NCBI GenBank assembly: GCA_035547695.1
Contig: DASZUK010000015.1
Coordinates: 1-64,000, forward strand
Origin: DASZUK01 sp035547695
Lineage (GTDB): Bacteria; Actinomycetota; Acidimicrobiia; Acidimicrobiales; RAAP-2
DNA length: 64,000 nt
Direction of reading: 5' to 3'
Notes under the pieces: model-generated
The model's input: the letters and a program-made list of their open reading frames with translations, nothing else
Database searches by the model: none
What the model was told of the DNA's origin: nothing
Shown: one piece after another, positions 22,781 to 31,383 of the stretch
Layout: each line of letters starts with the position of its first letter
Numbering within the stretch: the first letter of the stretch is position 1
Translations under genes and position numbers: made by a program

Positions 22781-22802
22781 CCGCACCAAGGAGGTATCCA
22801 CC

Positions 22803-23111
22803 ATGAAGACCCTGGCCGTAAGGCTCGACGAGGAGACGATGGACCTGCTCGGCGTCGTCAGCCAGCTGGAAGGCACGACGATGGTCGACCAGATCCGGAT
22901 CGCCGTCGAGGCGCACCTGGAGAAGAAGGTGGCTGGCGGGCAGCTGGCCGCCCGGGCGCAGGAAGCCATCCAGGCCATCGACGCCGAGGCCGAGGCCCGC
23001 AAGGCCGCCATTGGCGCCCTGGTGAGCCAGGCGGCCCCGGAGGGGGCCACCGGGGCCCCGGAGGCCCAGCTTGGCGGCGGGCGCCGCCGAGGGGGTGGGG
23101 CGGCCAAGTAG
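22803..23111 (+). CDS. Ribbon-helix-helix DNA-binding protein
   Basis: 102 residues, ATG at 22803 with AAGGAGG upstream. The N-terminus 'MKTLAVRLDEETMDLLGVVS...TMVDQIRIAVEAHL' is the beta-strand/two-helix pattern of the MetJ/Arc/CopG fold. A helical middle and a Gly/Arg-rich tail follow. Proteins of this type on mobile elements act as repressors or as accessory factors for DNA processing. A good terminator follows the gene. Confidence 0.7.
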   Translation: MKTLAVRLDEETMDLLGVVSQLEGTTMVDQIRIAVEAHLEKKVAGGQLAARAQEAIQAIDAEAEARKAAIGALVSQAAPEGATGAPEAQLGGGRRRGGGAAK

Positions 23112-23122
23112 GGCCGCCTGGC

Positions 23123-23163
23123 GGGGGAGGGGCGGCCCACAGCGGCCGTTCCTCCCCCCTTTT
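23123..23163 (+). terminator. Rho-independent terminator after the ribbon-helix-helix gene
   Basis: A GC-rich stem GGGGGAGG..CGGCC (from 23123) pairs with GGCCG..CCTCCCCC (to about 23158) around a short loop, followed directly by TTTT (23160-23163). Confidence 0.75.
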
Positions 23164-23273
23164 CAACCTTTGTTTTTGGCGCGACAATGCGGAAAATAGT
23201 CCGCTAACATTTGGCAGCTATTACAGGAAGTCGATGGATATATCAAACCATAATCTGATGAAAGGAGGACCAT

Positions 23274-25097
23274 ATGCCATCTCTGACGACCAGACCCCGC
23301 CACCCCCGGGTTGAACCGGCCCGTGGTCAGCTCAAGCGAGCCGTCACCTACCTGCGGGTGAGTTCCCCGTCCCAGGTCAACACCGACTACAACCCCGAGG
23401 GTATCTCCCTACCGGCCCAGCGGGACGCCTGTATCCCCAAGGTGGCCTCGCTCGCAGCCGAGAACGTCCGGGAGTTTGTGGAGCCCGGTCGCAGCGCCAC
23501 CAATATCGACCAACGTCCGGTCTTCCAAGAGATGCTTGCATGGATCAGAGCGGAGTGTAAGGCCGGCCGACAGATCGATTACATCGTCGTCTACCAGTTC
23601 AGTCGGATGTTCCGGAACACCTTCGATGCCGCCGTGGTCAAGCACGATCTCCGCAAGCTCGGCGTCCGGATCGTGTCGGTCACCCTCGATGTCGGAGAGG
23701 GCTACGACGCTGACCTGATCGAGACGATCATGTCCGCCGTTGACGAGCACCAGTCGAGACGGAGTGGGGCCGACGTCGCCTTGAAGATGGGCCAGAAGGC
23801 CAGGAGCGGGGGCACGCTCGGGCGGGCACCGCTCGGCTACCGCAACGTCCGGGAGCAGTTCGAGGGTCGAGAGGTCCGGACGGTGGCCGTCGATCCCGAG
23901 CGGGGACCGCTGGTTCGGCAGGCCTTCGAGCTGTACGCCACCGGCGACTACACCATCGAGCGGCTGACCCAGACCCTGGCCGACCGGGGACTCCGCAGTC
24001 GGCCGGGCAAGCATCCGGCCGGGCTGGTGGCTCCCTCCAAGGTCAATGCGATGCTTAAGGATCGCTATTACCTGGGCTACGTCACCTACAAGGGTGAGGA
24101 GTTCCCGGGTCGGCACGAGCGGCTGGTGACGCCCGAGCTGTTCGAACGGGTGCAGGAAGTGATGGCCGCCCGGAGCGGTCGGGGTGTCCGGCAGCGCATC
24201 CACCACCACTACCTCAAGGGACTGCTGTGGTGCGGGGCCTGCAAGCAGGCCGGCCGGCACAACCGGGTCATCGTCCAGAAGTCGACCAACCGGGGCGGTT
24301 ACGAGTACTTCTACTTCTTCTGCCGGGGCCGGCAGAAGCACGTCTGCACCACCCGGTACTGGGACATGGACCGGATCGAGGAGGCCGTCGAGGAGGAGTA
24401 CAAGCGTCTCCGGGTGGCCCCTGACTTCGTGGCCTGGTTCCGAGGCCAGGTCGAAGACGTCCTGTCGGAGAGCGAGGCGGCAGCCAAACTGCGCCGGGAT
24501 GACCTGGCCCTCCAACTGGACCGACTGCACCGCCAGGAGGAGAACCTGCTCGATCTAGTGATGGATGGGCAGCTACCCCGGGAGCGTCTGCAAGAGCGGC
24601 TGGCGGCCATCGCCGATCAGCGGGGGCGGCTGACGGCTGAGTTGGACGGCATCGAATCCGCCCTGGCGGCCGGCGCTGCCTTCCTCGACGCCGCCCTGGA
24701 CCTCCTCGGCAACCCCTACGAGCTGTATCGCCGGATGGGGCCCGACCAGCGTCGCCAGTTCAACAACGTGGTCTTCGAGCGCATCTACGTCCACACAGAC
24801 CGGGTGACGGCTCGGGAGTACAAGGAGCCGTTCTCGTTCCTGATCCCGTTGGCCGCTGAGTACAAAGCATCCTCCACGCAGCCAGGCACACTCACGGTGC
24901 CGAACGAGGAGGAGGACACAAGACCAGCGAGCGAAAACTTGTTCGCTGTCTGGAGTAAGAAGATTCTGGTGGGCCGTAGAGGACTCGAACCTCTGACCCC
25001 TTGCGCGTCATGCAAGTGCGCTACCAACTGCGCCAACGGCCCCAGACCACCAACGCTAGCACCCGGTAGCGCCGCCCCCGGCTCCGGCAGGCCCTGA
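23274..25097 (+). CDS. Large serine recombinase (integrase of the element)
   Basis: 607 residues, ATG at 23274 with AAAGGAGG. The resolvase domain starts at about residue 22, with catalytic Ser30 in 'YLRVSSPSQ'. A recombinase domain follows, then a zinc ribbon ('LLWCGACKQAGRH' with later Cys 'FFCRGRQKHVC') and a coiled-coil ('LQLDRLHRQEENLLDLVMDG'). This is the full phiC31-type layout. Synthesis continues antisense through the tRNA-Val gene, so the last about 45 residues ('VGRRGLEPLTPCASC' onward) are encoded by the attachment site and chromosomal flank; in the excised form the C-terminus would differ. No recombination directionality factor was recognised. Confidence 0.93.
   Translation: MPSLTTRPRHPRVEPARGQLKRAVTYLRVSSPSQVNTDYNPEGISLPAQRDACIPKVASLAAENVREFVEPGRSATNIDQRPVFQEMLAWIRAECKAGRQIDYIVVYQFSRMFRNTFDAAVVKHDLRKLGVRIVSVTLDVGEGYDADLIETIMSAVDEHQSRRSGADVALKMGQKARSGGTLGRAPLGYRNVREQFEGREVRTVAVDPERGPLVRQAFELYATGDYTIERLTQTLADRGLRSRPGKHPAGLVAPSKVNAMLKDRYYLGYVTYKGEEFPGRHERLVTPELFERVQEVMAARSGRGVRQRIHHHYLKGLLWCGACKQAGRHNRVIVQKSTNRGGYEYFYFFCRGRQKHVCTTRYWDMDRIEEAVEEEYKRLRVAPDFVAWFRGQVEDVLSESEAAAKLRRDDLALQLDRLHRQEENLLDLVMDGQLPRERLQERLAAIADQRGRLTAELDGIESALAAGAAFLDAALDLLGNPYELYRRMGPDQRRQFNNVVFERIYVHTDRVTAREYKEPFSFLIPLAAEYKASSTQPGTLTVPNEEEDTRPASENLFAVWSKKILVGRRGLEPLTPCASCKCATNCANGPRPPTLAPGSAAPGSGRP
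24930..25045. other. Predicted right attachment junction of the element
   Basis: The integrase gene runs into the tRNA-Val gene here, and base composition and gene content change from accessory to housekeeping just to the right. Integration at the tRNA 3' end would leave the functional tRNA at this junction. The exact crossover dinucleotide cannot be seen without the other end or the empty site. Confidence 0.5.
24967..25042 (-). tRNA. tRNA-Val (anticodon GAC)
   Basis: A complete cloverleaf on the minus strand: acceptor stem GGGCCGT/ACGGCCC, D-arm with GCGC/GCGC, anticodon stem CTTGC/GCAAG around ATGACGC (anticodon GAC at 25009-25007), T-arm AGAGG-TTCGAGT-CCTCT, discriminator A and an encoded CCA (24969-24967). 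It overlaps antisense the 3' end of the integrase gene and is the likely integration target. Confidence 0.93.
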
Positions 25098-25202
25098 GCG
25101 CCGCCGGACAGCGGTACCCCTCCTGCCGGTCATCCGGCCGGCCCGGCGGTACTGTCGTGACCGGGAGCGGGCCGACGTCGTACACCGCACAGGGAGGGCG
25201 CC

Positions 25203-26093
25203 ATGTCCACCGACCACCAACCCGGACCGGTCCGGCCGGTCCCCGGAGACGGCCCAGCCGGTCCATCGAGCCCCAACCCGGCGGACCTGGCCGGCCATCT
25301 GGGCCGTGTCGACCGCGACGGCTACACCGTCCTGCCCGGCGCCGTCGCCCCCGACCTCTGCGACGCCATCGCCGACGACGTCCTCCGCCTGGAGAAGCAG
25401 CTCGGCGTCGCCCCCGGCGACAACCTGTTCGAGGGCCTCCACACCACCCGCATCTACAACCTGCTGGTCCACGGCCCCCTCTACCAGGCCATCCCCATCC
25501 ACCCCAACGTGCTGCCGGTGGTCGAGGGGGTACTGGACCACGGCCTGCTGATCTCGTCGCTGTCCTCCATCGCCATCGGTCCCGGCGAGCAGGCACAGCC
25601 GGTGCACGCCGACGACCAGATGCTGCCGCTACCCCGGCCGCACGTCCCCATCGTCTGCAACACCATGTGGGCCATCACCGACTTCACCGAAGCCAACGGC
25701 GCCACCCGCGTGGTGCCCGGCAGCCACCGCCGGGACCACGCCCCCACACCGCTGCAGCCGTACCACACCGTCCCCGCCGAGATGGCCAAGGGCGACGTCC
25801 TGGTCTGGGTCGGCAGCCTCTGGCACGGCGGCGGCCCCAACCGCACCGACCACCGCCGGGTCGGCATCGCCATGAACTACTGCGCCGGCTACATCCGCCA
25901 GCAGGAGAACCAGCAGCTCGGCGTCCCGCCGGCCCTGGTCCGCACCTTCACATCCCGCCTCCGAGAGCTGGTCGGCTACTCCGTCTACAACGGCCTGGTC
26001 GGCCACATCGACAAGCAGCACCCCGCCGCCGTCCTCCTCGACCAGGACCAGGACGCCGACATGGTCTGGGACCTGCTCCGCCCCGGGCGGTAG
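25203..26093 (+). CDS. PhyH-type Fe(II)/2-oxoglutarate dioxygenase
   Basis: 296 residues, ATG with GGGAGG upstream. The fold landmarks are 'GYTVLPGAVAPDLCDAIADD' at the N-terminus, an iron-binding His-x-Asp in 'QPVHADDQ', 'NTMWAITDFTEANGATRVVP' with the following 'GSHR', and the distal histidine in 'VGSLWHGGGPN'. The phytanoyl-CoA dioxygenase superfamily hydroxylates diverse small molecules; the substrate is not deducible. First chromosomal gene to the right of the element, convergent with the membrane-protein gene at 26131. Confidence 0.85.
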   Translation: MSTDHQPGPVRPVPGDGPAGPSSPNPADLAGHLGRVDRDGYTVLPGAVAPDLCDAIADDVLRLEKQLGVAPGDNLFEGLHTTRIYNLLVHGPLYQAIPIHPNVLPVVEGVLDHGLLISSLSSIAIGPGEQAQPVHADDQMLPLPRPHVPIVCNTMWAITDFTEANGATRVVPGSHRRDHAPTPLQPYHTVPAEMAKGDVLVWVGSLWHGGGPNRTDHRRVGIAMNYCAGYIRQQENQQLGVPPALVRTFTSRLRELVGYSVYNGLVGHIDKQHPAAVLLDQDQDADMVWDLLRPGR

Positions 26094-26131
26094 CCGGGCC
26101 GTGGCTCCCGGGCGGTAGCCGGGCCGTGGCT
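26082..26131. repeat. 25-bp perfect tandem duplication between convergent genes
   Basis: The unit beginning CCCGGGCGGTAGCCGGGCCG is present twice without a gap (26082-26106, 26107-26131). Each copy contains an AGCC...GGCT hairpin. The first covers the stop codon of the dioxygenase gene; the second reaches the end of the convergent gene. Confidence 0.7.
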
Positions 26132-27213
26132 CAGGCCGGCGGGTTCGGTGGGGGAGCGGCCGGCGGGGCAGGCGGGGCCGGCCCTGTGGGCGCCGCCGGA
26201 GGCTCCGGCGAGGTCGGCATGGGTGCTGCCGGCGGCGGCCCCGGCGGCACCGGCCCAGCCCCCGCAGAGGGCGCCCCCGCAGGCCCAGCCCCCGCAGGCC
26301 CAGCCCCCGGAGTGGTCGCCCCCGAAGCGGTCGCCCCCGAAGCGGTCGCCCCCGGAGTCGGTGCCGGCCCGGCCGGGCGGGGCGTCACCACCGGCGCCGC
26401 CGGCGCCGCCGGCATGGCCGTCCCGGCCGGGCCCGCCGGGGTCCACGGGGTCGGCTCCCTCAGGAACCGCAGCCCCGGCGACACCAGGTTCCGGTGGGTC
26501 ACCAGGATCAAGACGGCCACCGCCGCCACGTAGGCCGCCACGATCAGGGCCTCCCCGGCCACGGTCCGGCTGACCCCGAACCCGAACACCCCGGGGCCGG
26601 CCAGCACGAACACCAGGTACGCCGCGGTGATGGCCGACAGCACCAGCAGCAGCACCGACACGAACGCCACCGCCGCCACGTAGCTCCGGGCGATCCGCTG
26701 CGACGGCCCCGCGGTGCCGTCGGCGATCGCGAACCGCAGGCCCCGGCGCAGGTGCACCACCAGCACCGCCACGCTGACCGCGGTGATCAGGGCGCCGAGC
26801 ACGGTGCCCCGGGCCACCGCGTCCCCGGCCGCCGACCCGCTTGTCTCCATCAGGGACACCAGCGACCCCACCACCGCCACCGATCCGGCCACGGCGGTCA
26901 GCAGGGTGACGAACGACATGCCGAACAGGTACACCGACAGCGGCCGCCGCCCGCTCGGGTCCGGGTCGGCCCGGTTGGCCACGATGACGATGATGAGCAC
27001 CCCCACCACCGTCAGCACCGTCACCAGCCCCAGCAGGCCCAGCAGCATGGCCACCAGCAGGCCGGTGTCGACGATGCCGCCGGCCGCCTGTGCCACGTGG
27101 GCGTGCCCCAGTGTGAGGTGCGGCGTGATCACTGTGGCCCGGCTCCCGCCCAGCCCACCACCACCGGCACCACCGCCGCCGCCACCGAATGTTGTGCCGA
27201 ATGTGTATGTCAC
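26131..27213 (-). CDS. Membrane protein with Pro/Ala-rich tail
   Basis: 360 residues. A glycine-rich N-terminus is followed by four to five hydrophobic helices between about residues 48 and 245 (for example 'LLVAMLLGLLGLVTVLTVVG', 'VGSLVSLMETSG' between two helices, 'EALIVAAYVAAVAVLILVTH'). The last about 110 residues are low-complexity Pro/Ala/Gly with short tandem codon repeats (GATASGATASGATTPGA). The helix layout recalls DUF5671-type proteins. The role is unknown. The tail may lie in the cell envelope. Confidence 0.65.
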   Translation of the reverse strand: MTYTFGTTFGGGGGGAGGGGLGGSRATVITPHLTLGHAHVAQAAGGIVDTGLLVAMLLGLLGLVTVLTVVGVLIIVIVANRADPDPSGRRPLSVYLFGMSFVTLLTAVAGSVAVVGSLVSLMETSGSAAGDAVARGTVLGALITAVSVAVLVVHLRRGLRFAIADGTAGPSQRIARSYVAAVAFVSVLLLVLSAITAAYLVFVLAGPGVFGFGVSRTVAGEALIVAAYVAAVAVLILVTHRNLVSPGLRFLREPTPWTPAGPAGTAMPAAPAAPVVTPRPAGPAPTPGATASGATASGATTPGAGPAGAGPAGAPSAGAGPVPPGPPPAAPMPTSPEPPAAPTGPAPPAPPAAPPPNPPA

Positions 27214-27313
27214 CGCCAGGCGACCTCCCCCGGTGGCGTTGCGAGCCGGCCACCGCCGCGAAGCCTATCGGCGGTGGTGGACAGCATCGGGGACTCCCGG
27301 TAGCTTCCCGGCC

Positions 27314-28117
27314 ATGCCCGACCAGCTCCCGTCCCCCGACGATCCCGCCGCCGTCGACGCCGCCGCCGGCGTCGCCCACCGAGTCCTCGGCACCGTCATG
27401 CCGGTGCTGCAGGTCGACCTGCGGCCCGGCCAGAGCCTGGTGTCCCCGGGCGGCGAGGTGTCCTGGATGACCCCGTCCATCGCCCTGTCCACCACCACCG
27501 CCGGCGCCGGCTCCAAGGGCATGTTCGGCGCCCTGAAGCGGGCGGTGGCCGGCGGCGGGCTGTTCCTCACCGAGTACACCGCGGAGAACGGCCCGGGCAC
27601 GGTGTCCTTCGCCGCCAAGCTCCCCGGCGAGATCCGGCCGGTGGCCATCGCCGCCGACCGCGAGTACCTGGTGCACCGCCACGGCTTCCTGGCCGGCACC
27701 GCCGGCGTCAACCTGTCCATCGGGTTCCAGCAGAAGCTCGGCGCCGGCATCTTCGGCGGCAGCGGGTTCATCCTGGAGCGCGTCACCGGCCAGGGCACCG
27801 CCTGGGTGGCCCTGTCCGGGGAGCTGGTCGAGTACCACCTGACCCCCGGCGAGAACCTCCGGGTCATCCCTGGCCACGTCGGCCTGTTCGACGCCGGCAT
27901 GGACTTCTCCATCCAGATGGTCAAGGGCATCCGCAACATGCTGTTCGGCGCCGACTCCCTGTTCCTGGCCTCCCTGACCGGTCCCGGCATGGTGTGGCTG
28001 CAGACCATGCCGATCTCCCAGTTGGCCAACGCCATCCAGCCGTACCTGACAACGGAGGAGGAGGGTGGCAAGGCCGGCACCGCCGGTGCCTTCATCGGGA
28101 GCTTCATCAAGAGCTGA
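27314..28117 (+). CDS. AIM24/TIGR00266 family protein
   Basis: 267 residues from the ATG at 27314. The middle matches the AIM24 family: 'QVDLRPGQSLVSPGGEVSWM', 'GLFLTEYTAENGPGTVSFAA', 'REYLVHRHGFLAGTAGVNLS', 'GLFDAGMDFSIQMVKGIRNM' and 'LASLTGPGMVWLQTMPISQL'. These are beta-rich soluble proteins related to mitochondrial AIM24, with unknown biochemical function. A short N-terminal extension precedes the domain. The next gene follows closely. Confidence 0.85.
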   Translation: MPDQLPSPDDPAAVDAAAGVAHRVLGTVMPVLQVDLRPGQSLVSPGGEVSWMTPSIALSTTTAGAGSKGMFGALKRAVAGGGLFLTEYTAENGPGTVSFAAKLPGEIRPVAIAADREYLVHRHGFLAGTAGVNLSIGFQQKLGAGIFGGSGFILERVTGQGTAWVALSGELVEYHLTPGENLRVIPGHVGLFDAGMDFSIQMVKGIRNMLFGADSLFLASLTGPGMVWLQTMPISQLANAIQPYLTTEEEGGKAGTAGAFIGSFIKS

Positions 28118-28137
28118 CCGTTCTCCGCCACCGAACC

Positions 28138-28911
28138 GTGCGCGCCGACCACCGGGCCCTGCTGCGGGAGCTCGCCAACGCCTACCACGATCCCGCCCGG
28201 GTCGTCCTGGAGGGGTTCCACCCCGCACGCCACGCCGTCCGGTTCGGCGCCACCCTGCGCACCGCCGTCACCTACGACGCCGGCAAGCTCCTGGCCATGG
28301 CCGAGCGGCTGGCCCCCGACGTGGTGCCGGCCGTCGCCGCCGGCCTGGTCGAGGTGGACCGGTCCCTGTTCGACAAGCTGTGCCCCCGCAGCCTGACCAG
28401 CCCGCTGCTGTCCGTCACCGACCGTCCCCCCGACCGCACCGCCGACGCCGTCGCCGACCGTCGCCGGCCGGTCGTCTGCCTGGAGTCACCCCGCAACCCC
28501 GGCAACGTCGGCGCCGTCATCCGGGTGGCCGCCGCCGCCGACGTCGGCGCGGTGCTGGTCACCGGCCAGGTGGACCCGTGGTCGCCGGTCGTCATCCGCG
28601 CCGCCGCCGGCCTGCAGTTCGCGGTCCCCGTCGGCACCGCCACCCTGCCGTTGCCGGGCCACCGGCCGGTGGTGGTCCTCGACGCCGACGGCGACCCCCT
28701 CCGGTCGGCCGACCTGGACCCCGCCGCCGTCCTGGTCATCGGCGGCGAGCGCTACGGCCTGTCCCCGGCCGTCCGCCGGATGGCCCAGCGGTCGGTGGCC
28801 ATCCCCATGCGGCCGGGGGTGTCCAGCCTCAACCTGGCCACCGCGGTGTCCGCGGTGCTGTTCGCCTGGAGGACCGCCGCGGAGGAGCGCACCGGCGCGC
28901 CGCCCTGGTGA
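28138..28911 (+). CDS. SpoU/TrmH-family RNA 2'-O-methyltransferase
   Basis: About 257 residues from a GTG at 28138; the start is uncertain because no ribosome site is clear and the frame is open further left. The N-terminal part is a substrate-binding region ('DPARVVLEGFHPARHAVRFG'). The SPOUT knot motifs are all present: 'SPRNPGNVGAVIRVAAAADV' (motif 1), 'VLVIGGERYGLSPAVRRMAQ' (motif 2) and 'IPMRPGVSSLNLATAVSAVL' (motif 3). It methylates a ribose in tRNA or rRNA; the target is not deducible. Confidence 0.87.
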   Translation: MRADHRALLRELANAYHDPARVVLEGFHPARHAVRFGATLRTAVTYDAGKLLAMAERLAPDVVPAVAAGLVEVDRSLFDKLCPRSLTSPLLSVTDRPPDRTADAVADRRRPVVCLESPRNPGNVGAVIRVAAAADVGAVLVTGQVDPWSPVVIRAAAGLQFAVPVGTATLPLPGHRPVVVLDADGDPLRSADLDPAAVLVIGGERYGLSPAVRRMAQRSVAIPMRPGVSSLNLATAVSAVLFAWRTAAEERTGAPPW

Positions 28912-28923
28912 CCCCGCCGCCGG

Positions 28924-30741
28924 CTACTCCACGGTGACGCTCTTGGCCAGGTTCCTCGGCTGGTCGATGTCCACCCCGCGGCACCGCGCGGTGTGGTACG
29001 CCAGCAACTGCAGGGGGATGCCGAGCAGTATCGGGTCCAGCTCCGGCTCCGACTTCGGCACCAGCAGCACCTCGTCGGCCACCGCCTCCAGCTCCGCCGA
29101 GTGGCCCACCGCCACCACCGGGCCCTGCCGGGACCTGATCTCGGCCACCGTCGACAGGTTCTTCTCCACCAGGTGGTCGTCGGGCACCACCACCACCGAC
29201 GGCACCTCCGGGCCGATCAGGGCCAGCGGACCGTGCTTCAGCTCCGCCGACGGGTACGCCTCGGCGTGCACGTACGACACCTCCTTCAGCTTCTGTGCCC
29301 CCTCCAGGGCCACCGGGAACCCGTTGACCCGGCCGACGAACATGGCGCTGTTCGCCCCCGCGAACCGCTCCGCCACCTCCGCCACGTGGTCCTCGGTGGC
29401 CAGCACCGTGGTGATCAGGTCCGGCAGGGCGTCCAGTCCGGCGATGATGCGGTCGCCGTCCGCCGCCCCCAGGTCCCGGACCCGGCCCAGGTGCAGCGCC
29501 AGCAGCGCCAGCCCGGCCACCGTGCAGGTGAACGCCTTGGTCGACGCCACCGAGATCTCCGGGCCGGCGTGCAGGTAGATGCCGGCGTTGCACTCCCGGG
29601 CGATGGTGCTGCCGACCACGTTCACCACCCCCAGCACCTGCCCCCCCTTGCGCTTGATCTCCTGCACCGCCCGCAGCGTGTCCAGGGTCTCCCCGGACTG
29701 GCTGACCGCCACGTACAGGGTGTCGGGGTCGATGATGGGGTTGCGGTACCGGAACTCCGACGCCGGCTCCGCTTCCGCCGGTATCCGGGCGAGCTGCTCG
29801 ACCAGCCCGGCCCCGGCCCGGCCGGCGTAGTACGCCGACCCGCACCCCAGGATGCGCACCCGGCGCAGCCGCAGGACGTCCCGGGGCTCCAGGGCGATGC
29901 CGCCCAGCTTGGCCGTCGACGCCCGGTGGTCCAGCCGGCCCGACAGCGTCCGCCGCAACGCCTCGGGCTGCTCGAAGATCTCCTTGCGCATGAAGTGGGA
30001 GTGGTCGCCCTTGTCGTAGGTGTCCAGCCCCCACCCGACGGTCTCCGCCCGCCGGCTGGTCTCCGTGGAGTCCAGCCAGTACGTCCGCACCCCGTCCGGC
30101 CGGACCACCGCCATCTCGCCGTCCTCCAGGAACACCACCTGCTGGGTGTGCCGGACGATGGCCGCCACGTCCGACGCCACGAAGTTCTCCCCGTCGCCGT
30201 ACCCCAGCACCACCGGGCTGCCGTTCCGGGCCACCACCATCGTCCCCGGCTGGTCCCGGTCGATCACCGCCAGCCCGTAGGTGCCTTCCACCACCCCCAG
30301 CGCCTTGCGCACCGCCTCCCCCAGGTCGTCCACCCCGGCGGTGGCGACCAGGTGGGCCAGCACCTCCGTGTCGGTGTCCGAACGGAACTTGATCCCCTGT
30401 TCCTCCAGCCGCTCCCGGATGCCGGTGGCGTTCTCGATGATCCCGTTGTGCACCACCGCGATCCGGCCGCTCTCGTCGGTGTGCGGGTGGGCGTTGACGT
30501 CACTGGGCACCCCGTGGGTGGCCCACCTGGTGTGCCCGATGCCGGTCCCCAGGTCGCGCACCGGCAGGTCCATGGTGCGGAGCACCCCCACCTTGCCCTT
30601 GGCCTTCACCACCGACAGCCCCTCGTCGGTCGCCACCGCCACCCCGGCCGAGTCGTACCCGCGGTACTCCAGCCGTTCCAACCCGTCGATCAGGATCGAC
30701 ACCGAGTCCCGGGTGCCGACGTACCCGACGATTCCGCACAT
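28924..30741 (-). CDS. glmS: Glutamine-fructose-6-phosphate aminotransferase
   Basis: 605 residues, full length. The N-terminus 'MCGIVGYVGTRDSVSILIDG' exposes the Ntn nucleophile Cys2 of the glutaminase domain. Two SIS domains follow, with 'ILGCGSAYYAGRAGAGLVEQ', 'VAVSQSGETLDTLRAVQEIK' and 'HAEAYPSAELKHGPLALIGP', and the C-terminus 'QPRNLAKSVTVE' is diagnostic. It makes glucosamine-6-phosphate for peptidoglycan and, in actinobacteria, mycothiol. It is convergent with the methyltransferase gene, only 12 bases away. Confidence 0.97.
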   Translation of the reverse strand: MCGIVGYVGTRDSVSILIDGLERLEYRGYDSAGVAVATDEGLSVVKAKGKVGVLRTMDLPVRDLGTGIGHTRWATHGVPSDVNAHPHTDESGRIAVVHNGIIENATGIRERLEEQGIKFRSDTDTEVLAHLVATAGVDDLGEAVRKALGVVEGTYGLAVIDRDQPGTMVVARNGSPVVLGYGDGENFVASDVAAIVRHTQQVVFLEDGEMAVVRPDGVRTYWLDSTETSRRAETVGWGLDTYDKGDHSHFMRKEIFEQPEALRRTLSGRLDHRASTAKLGGIALEPRDVLRLRRVRILGCGSAYYAGRAGAGLVEQLARIPAEAEPASEFRYRNPIIDPDTLYVAVSQSGETLDTLRAVQEIKRKGGQVLGVVNVVGSTIARECNAGIYLHAGPEISVASTKAFTCTVAGLALLALHLGRVRDLGAADGDRIIAGLDALPDLITTVLATEDHVAEVAERFAGANSAMFVGRVNGFPVALEGAQKLKEVSYVHAEAYPSAELKHGPLALIGPEVPSVVVVPDDHLVEKNLSTVAEIRSRQGPVVAVGHSAELEAVADEVLLVPKSEPELDPILLGIPLQLLAYHTARCRGVDIDQPRNLAKSVTVE

Positions 30742-30859
30742 GTGGTCGCCTTCCCGTCCAGCGTGCTCCGACCCCGAGAGCCTAGGTGCTCGGCGTCCGG
30801 GCCCACCGGCGACCAGGTCGGCGGCGGCGGACCATCAGCCTCCGCCCACCACCGGCGGG

Positions 30860-31366
30860 CTACTGCCGGGTGACCACCCCGCGGACGTAGGCGGCCTGGC
30901 CGACGTGCTGCAGGTCGTCCGCGATGACGCTGACCAGCCGCACCGCCATGGTCACCGGCGGGTCCCACGACTCGTCCACCACCCTGGCCAGGTCGCCCTC
31001 GGCCAGGGTGCCCAGGAAGGCGGTGGTGCGGGCGTGGACCGCGTCGTGGTAGCCGGCCAGCACCGCCGCCTCCGCCCGCACCTGGGCCACCTCGTCGGGG
31101 CCCTGGCCGTAGCCGGTCTCGGCCACGTCGAACGGGAGGCCGAACCGTTCGGCCCAGCCGTCCGCCGTCCAGGCCTGCTCGACCCCGGCCACCCCGGCCA
31201 CGTGGTCGTCCTGGATGCGGGTCAGGTGCCACACCAGCCAGGCGACGGAGTTCGCCTCCGGGTCCAGCCGGGCGGCCAGTTGGTCGACCGTCAGCCCCTG
31301 GACGGCCGGGTGGACGGCGTCGCGGATACGGTCGAAGGCGTCGGTGAGCAGGTCCACGCTGTGCAT
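30860..31366 (-). CDS. DinB-like (mycothiol-dependent type) metalloprotein
   Basis: 168 residues. It has the DinB/DUF664 helical-bundle pattern: 'LLTDAFDRIRDAVHPAVQGL', then 'NSVAWLVWHLTRIQDDHVAG' with the first metal histidines, and 'VSVIADDLQHVGQAAYVRGV' with the C-terminal histidine. The family includes mycothiol- and bacillithiol-dependent transferases and thiol maleylpyruvate isomerase relatives. The substrate is unknown. It shares the minus-strand run with the SRPBCC and dehydratase genes. Confidence 0.8.
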   Translation of the reverse strand: MHSVDLLTDAFDRIRDAVHPAVQGLTVDQLAARLDPEANSVAWLVWHLTRIQDDHVAGVAGVEQAWTADGWAERFGLPFDVAETGYGQGPDEVAQVRAEAAVLAGYHDAVHARTTAFLGTLAEGDLARVVDESWDPPVTMAVRLVSVIADDLQHVGQAAYVRGVVTRQ

Positions 31367-31383
31367 GGTCCCCAGTCTGCCGC

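Larger units (their letters stand above)
1..25045. mobile_element. Integrated, probably conjugative element (right part; left end outside window)
   Basis: The stretch left of the tRNA-Val gene holds a large serine integrase abutting the tRNA, a VirD4/TraG-like ATPase, a replication-relaxation protein, a DNA methyltransferase, a ribbon-helix-helix protein, several Xre-type regulators and a mosaic of accessory genes, some clearly lower in GC than the chromosome to the right. This is the gene set of actinobacterial integrative conjugative elements. I see no relaxase and no full type IV secretion set, so self-transfer is inferred. No second copy of the tRNA 3' end was found in the window, so the left boundary is unknown. 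Confidence 0.65.

Noticed and set aside
1..24960. Second attachment site (copy of the tRNA-Val 3' end)
   Set aside because: I looked for the TTCGAGTCC/GGACTCGAA core in the same orientation and found no convincing copy; the left end is probably outside the window.
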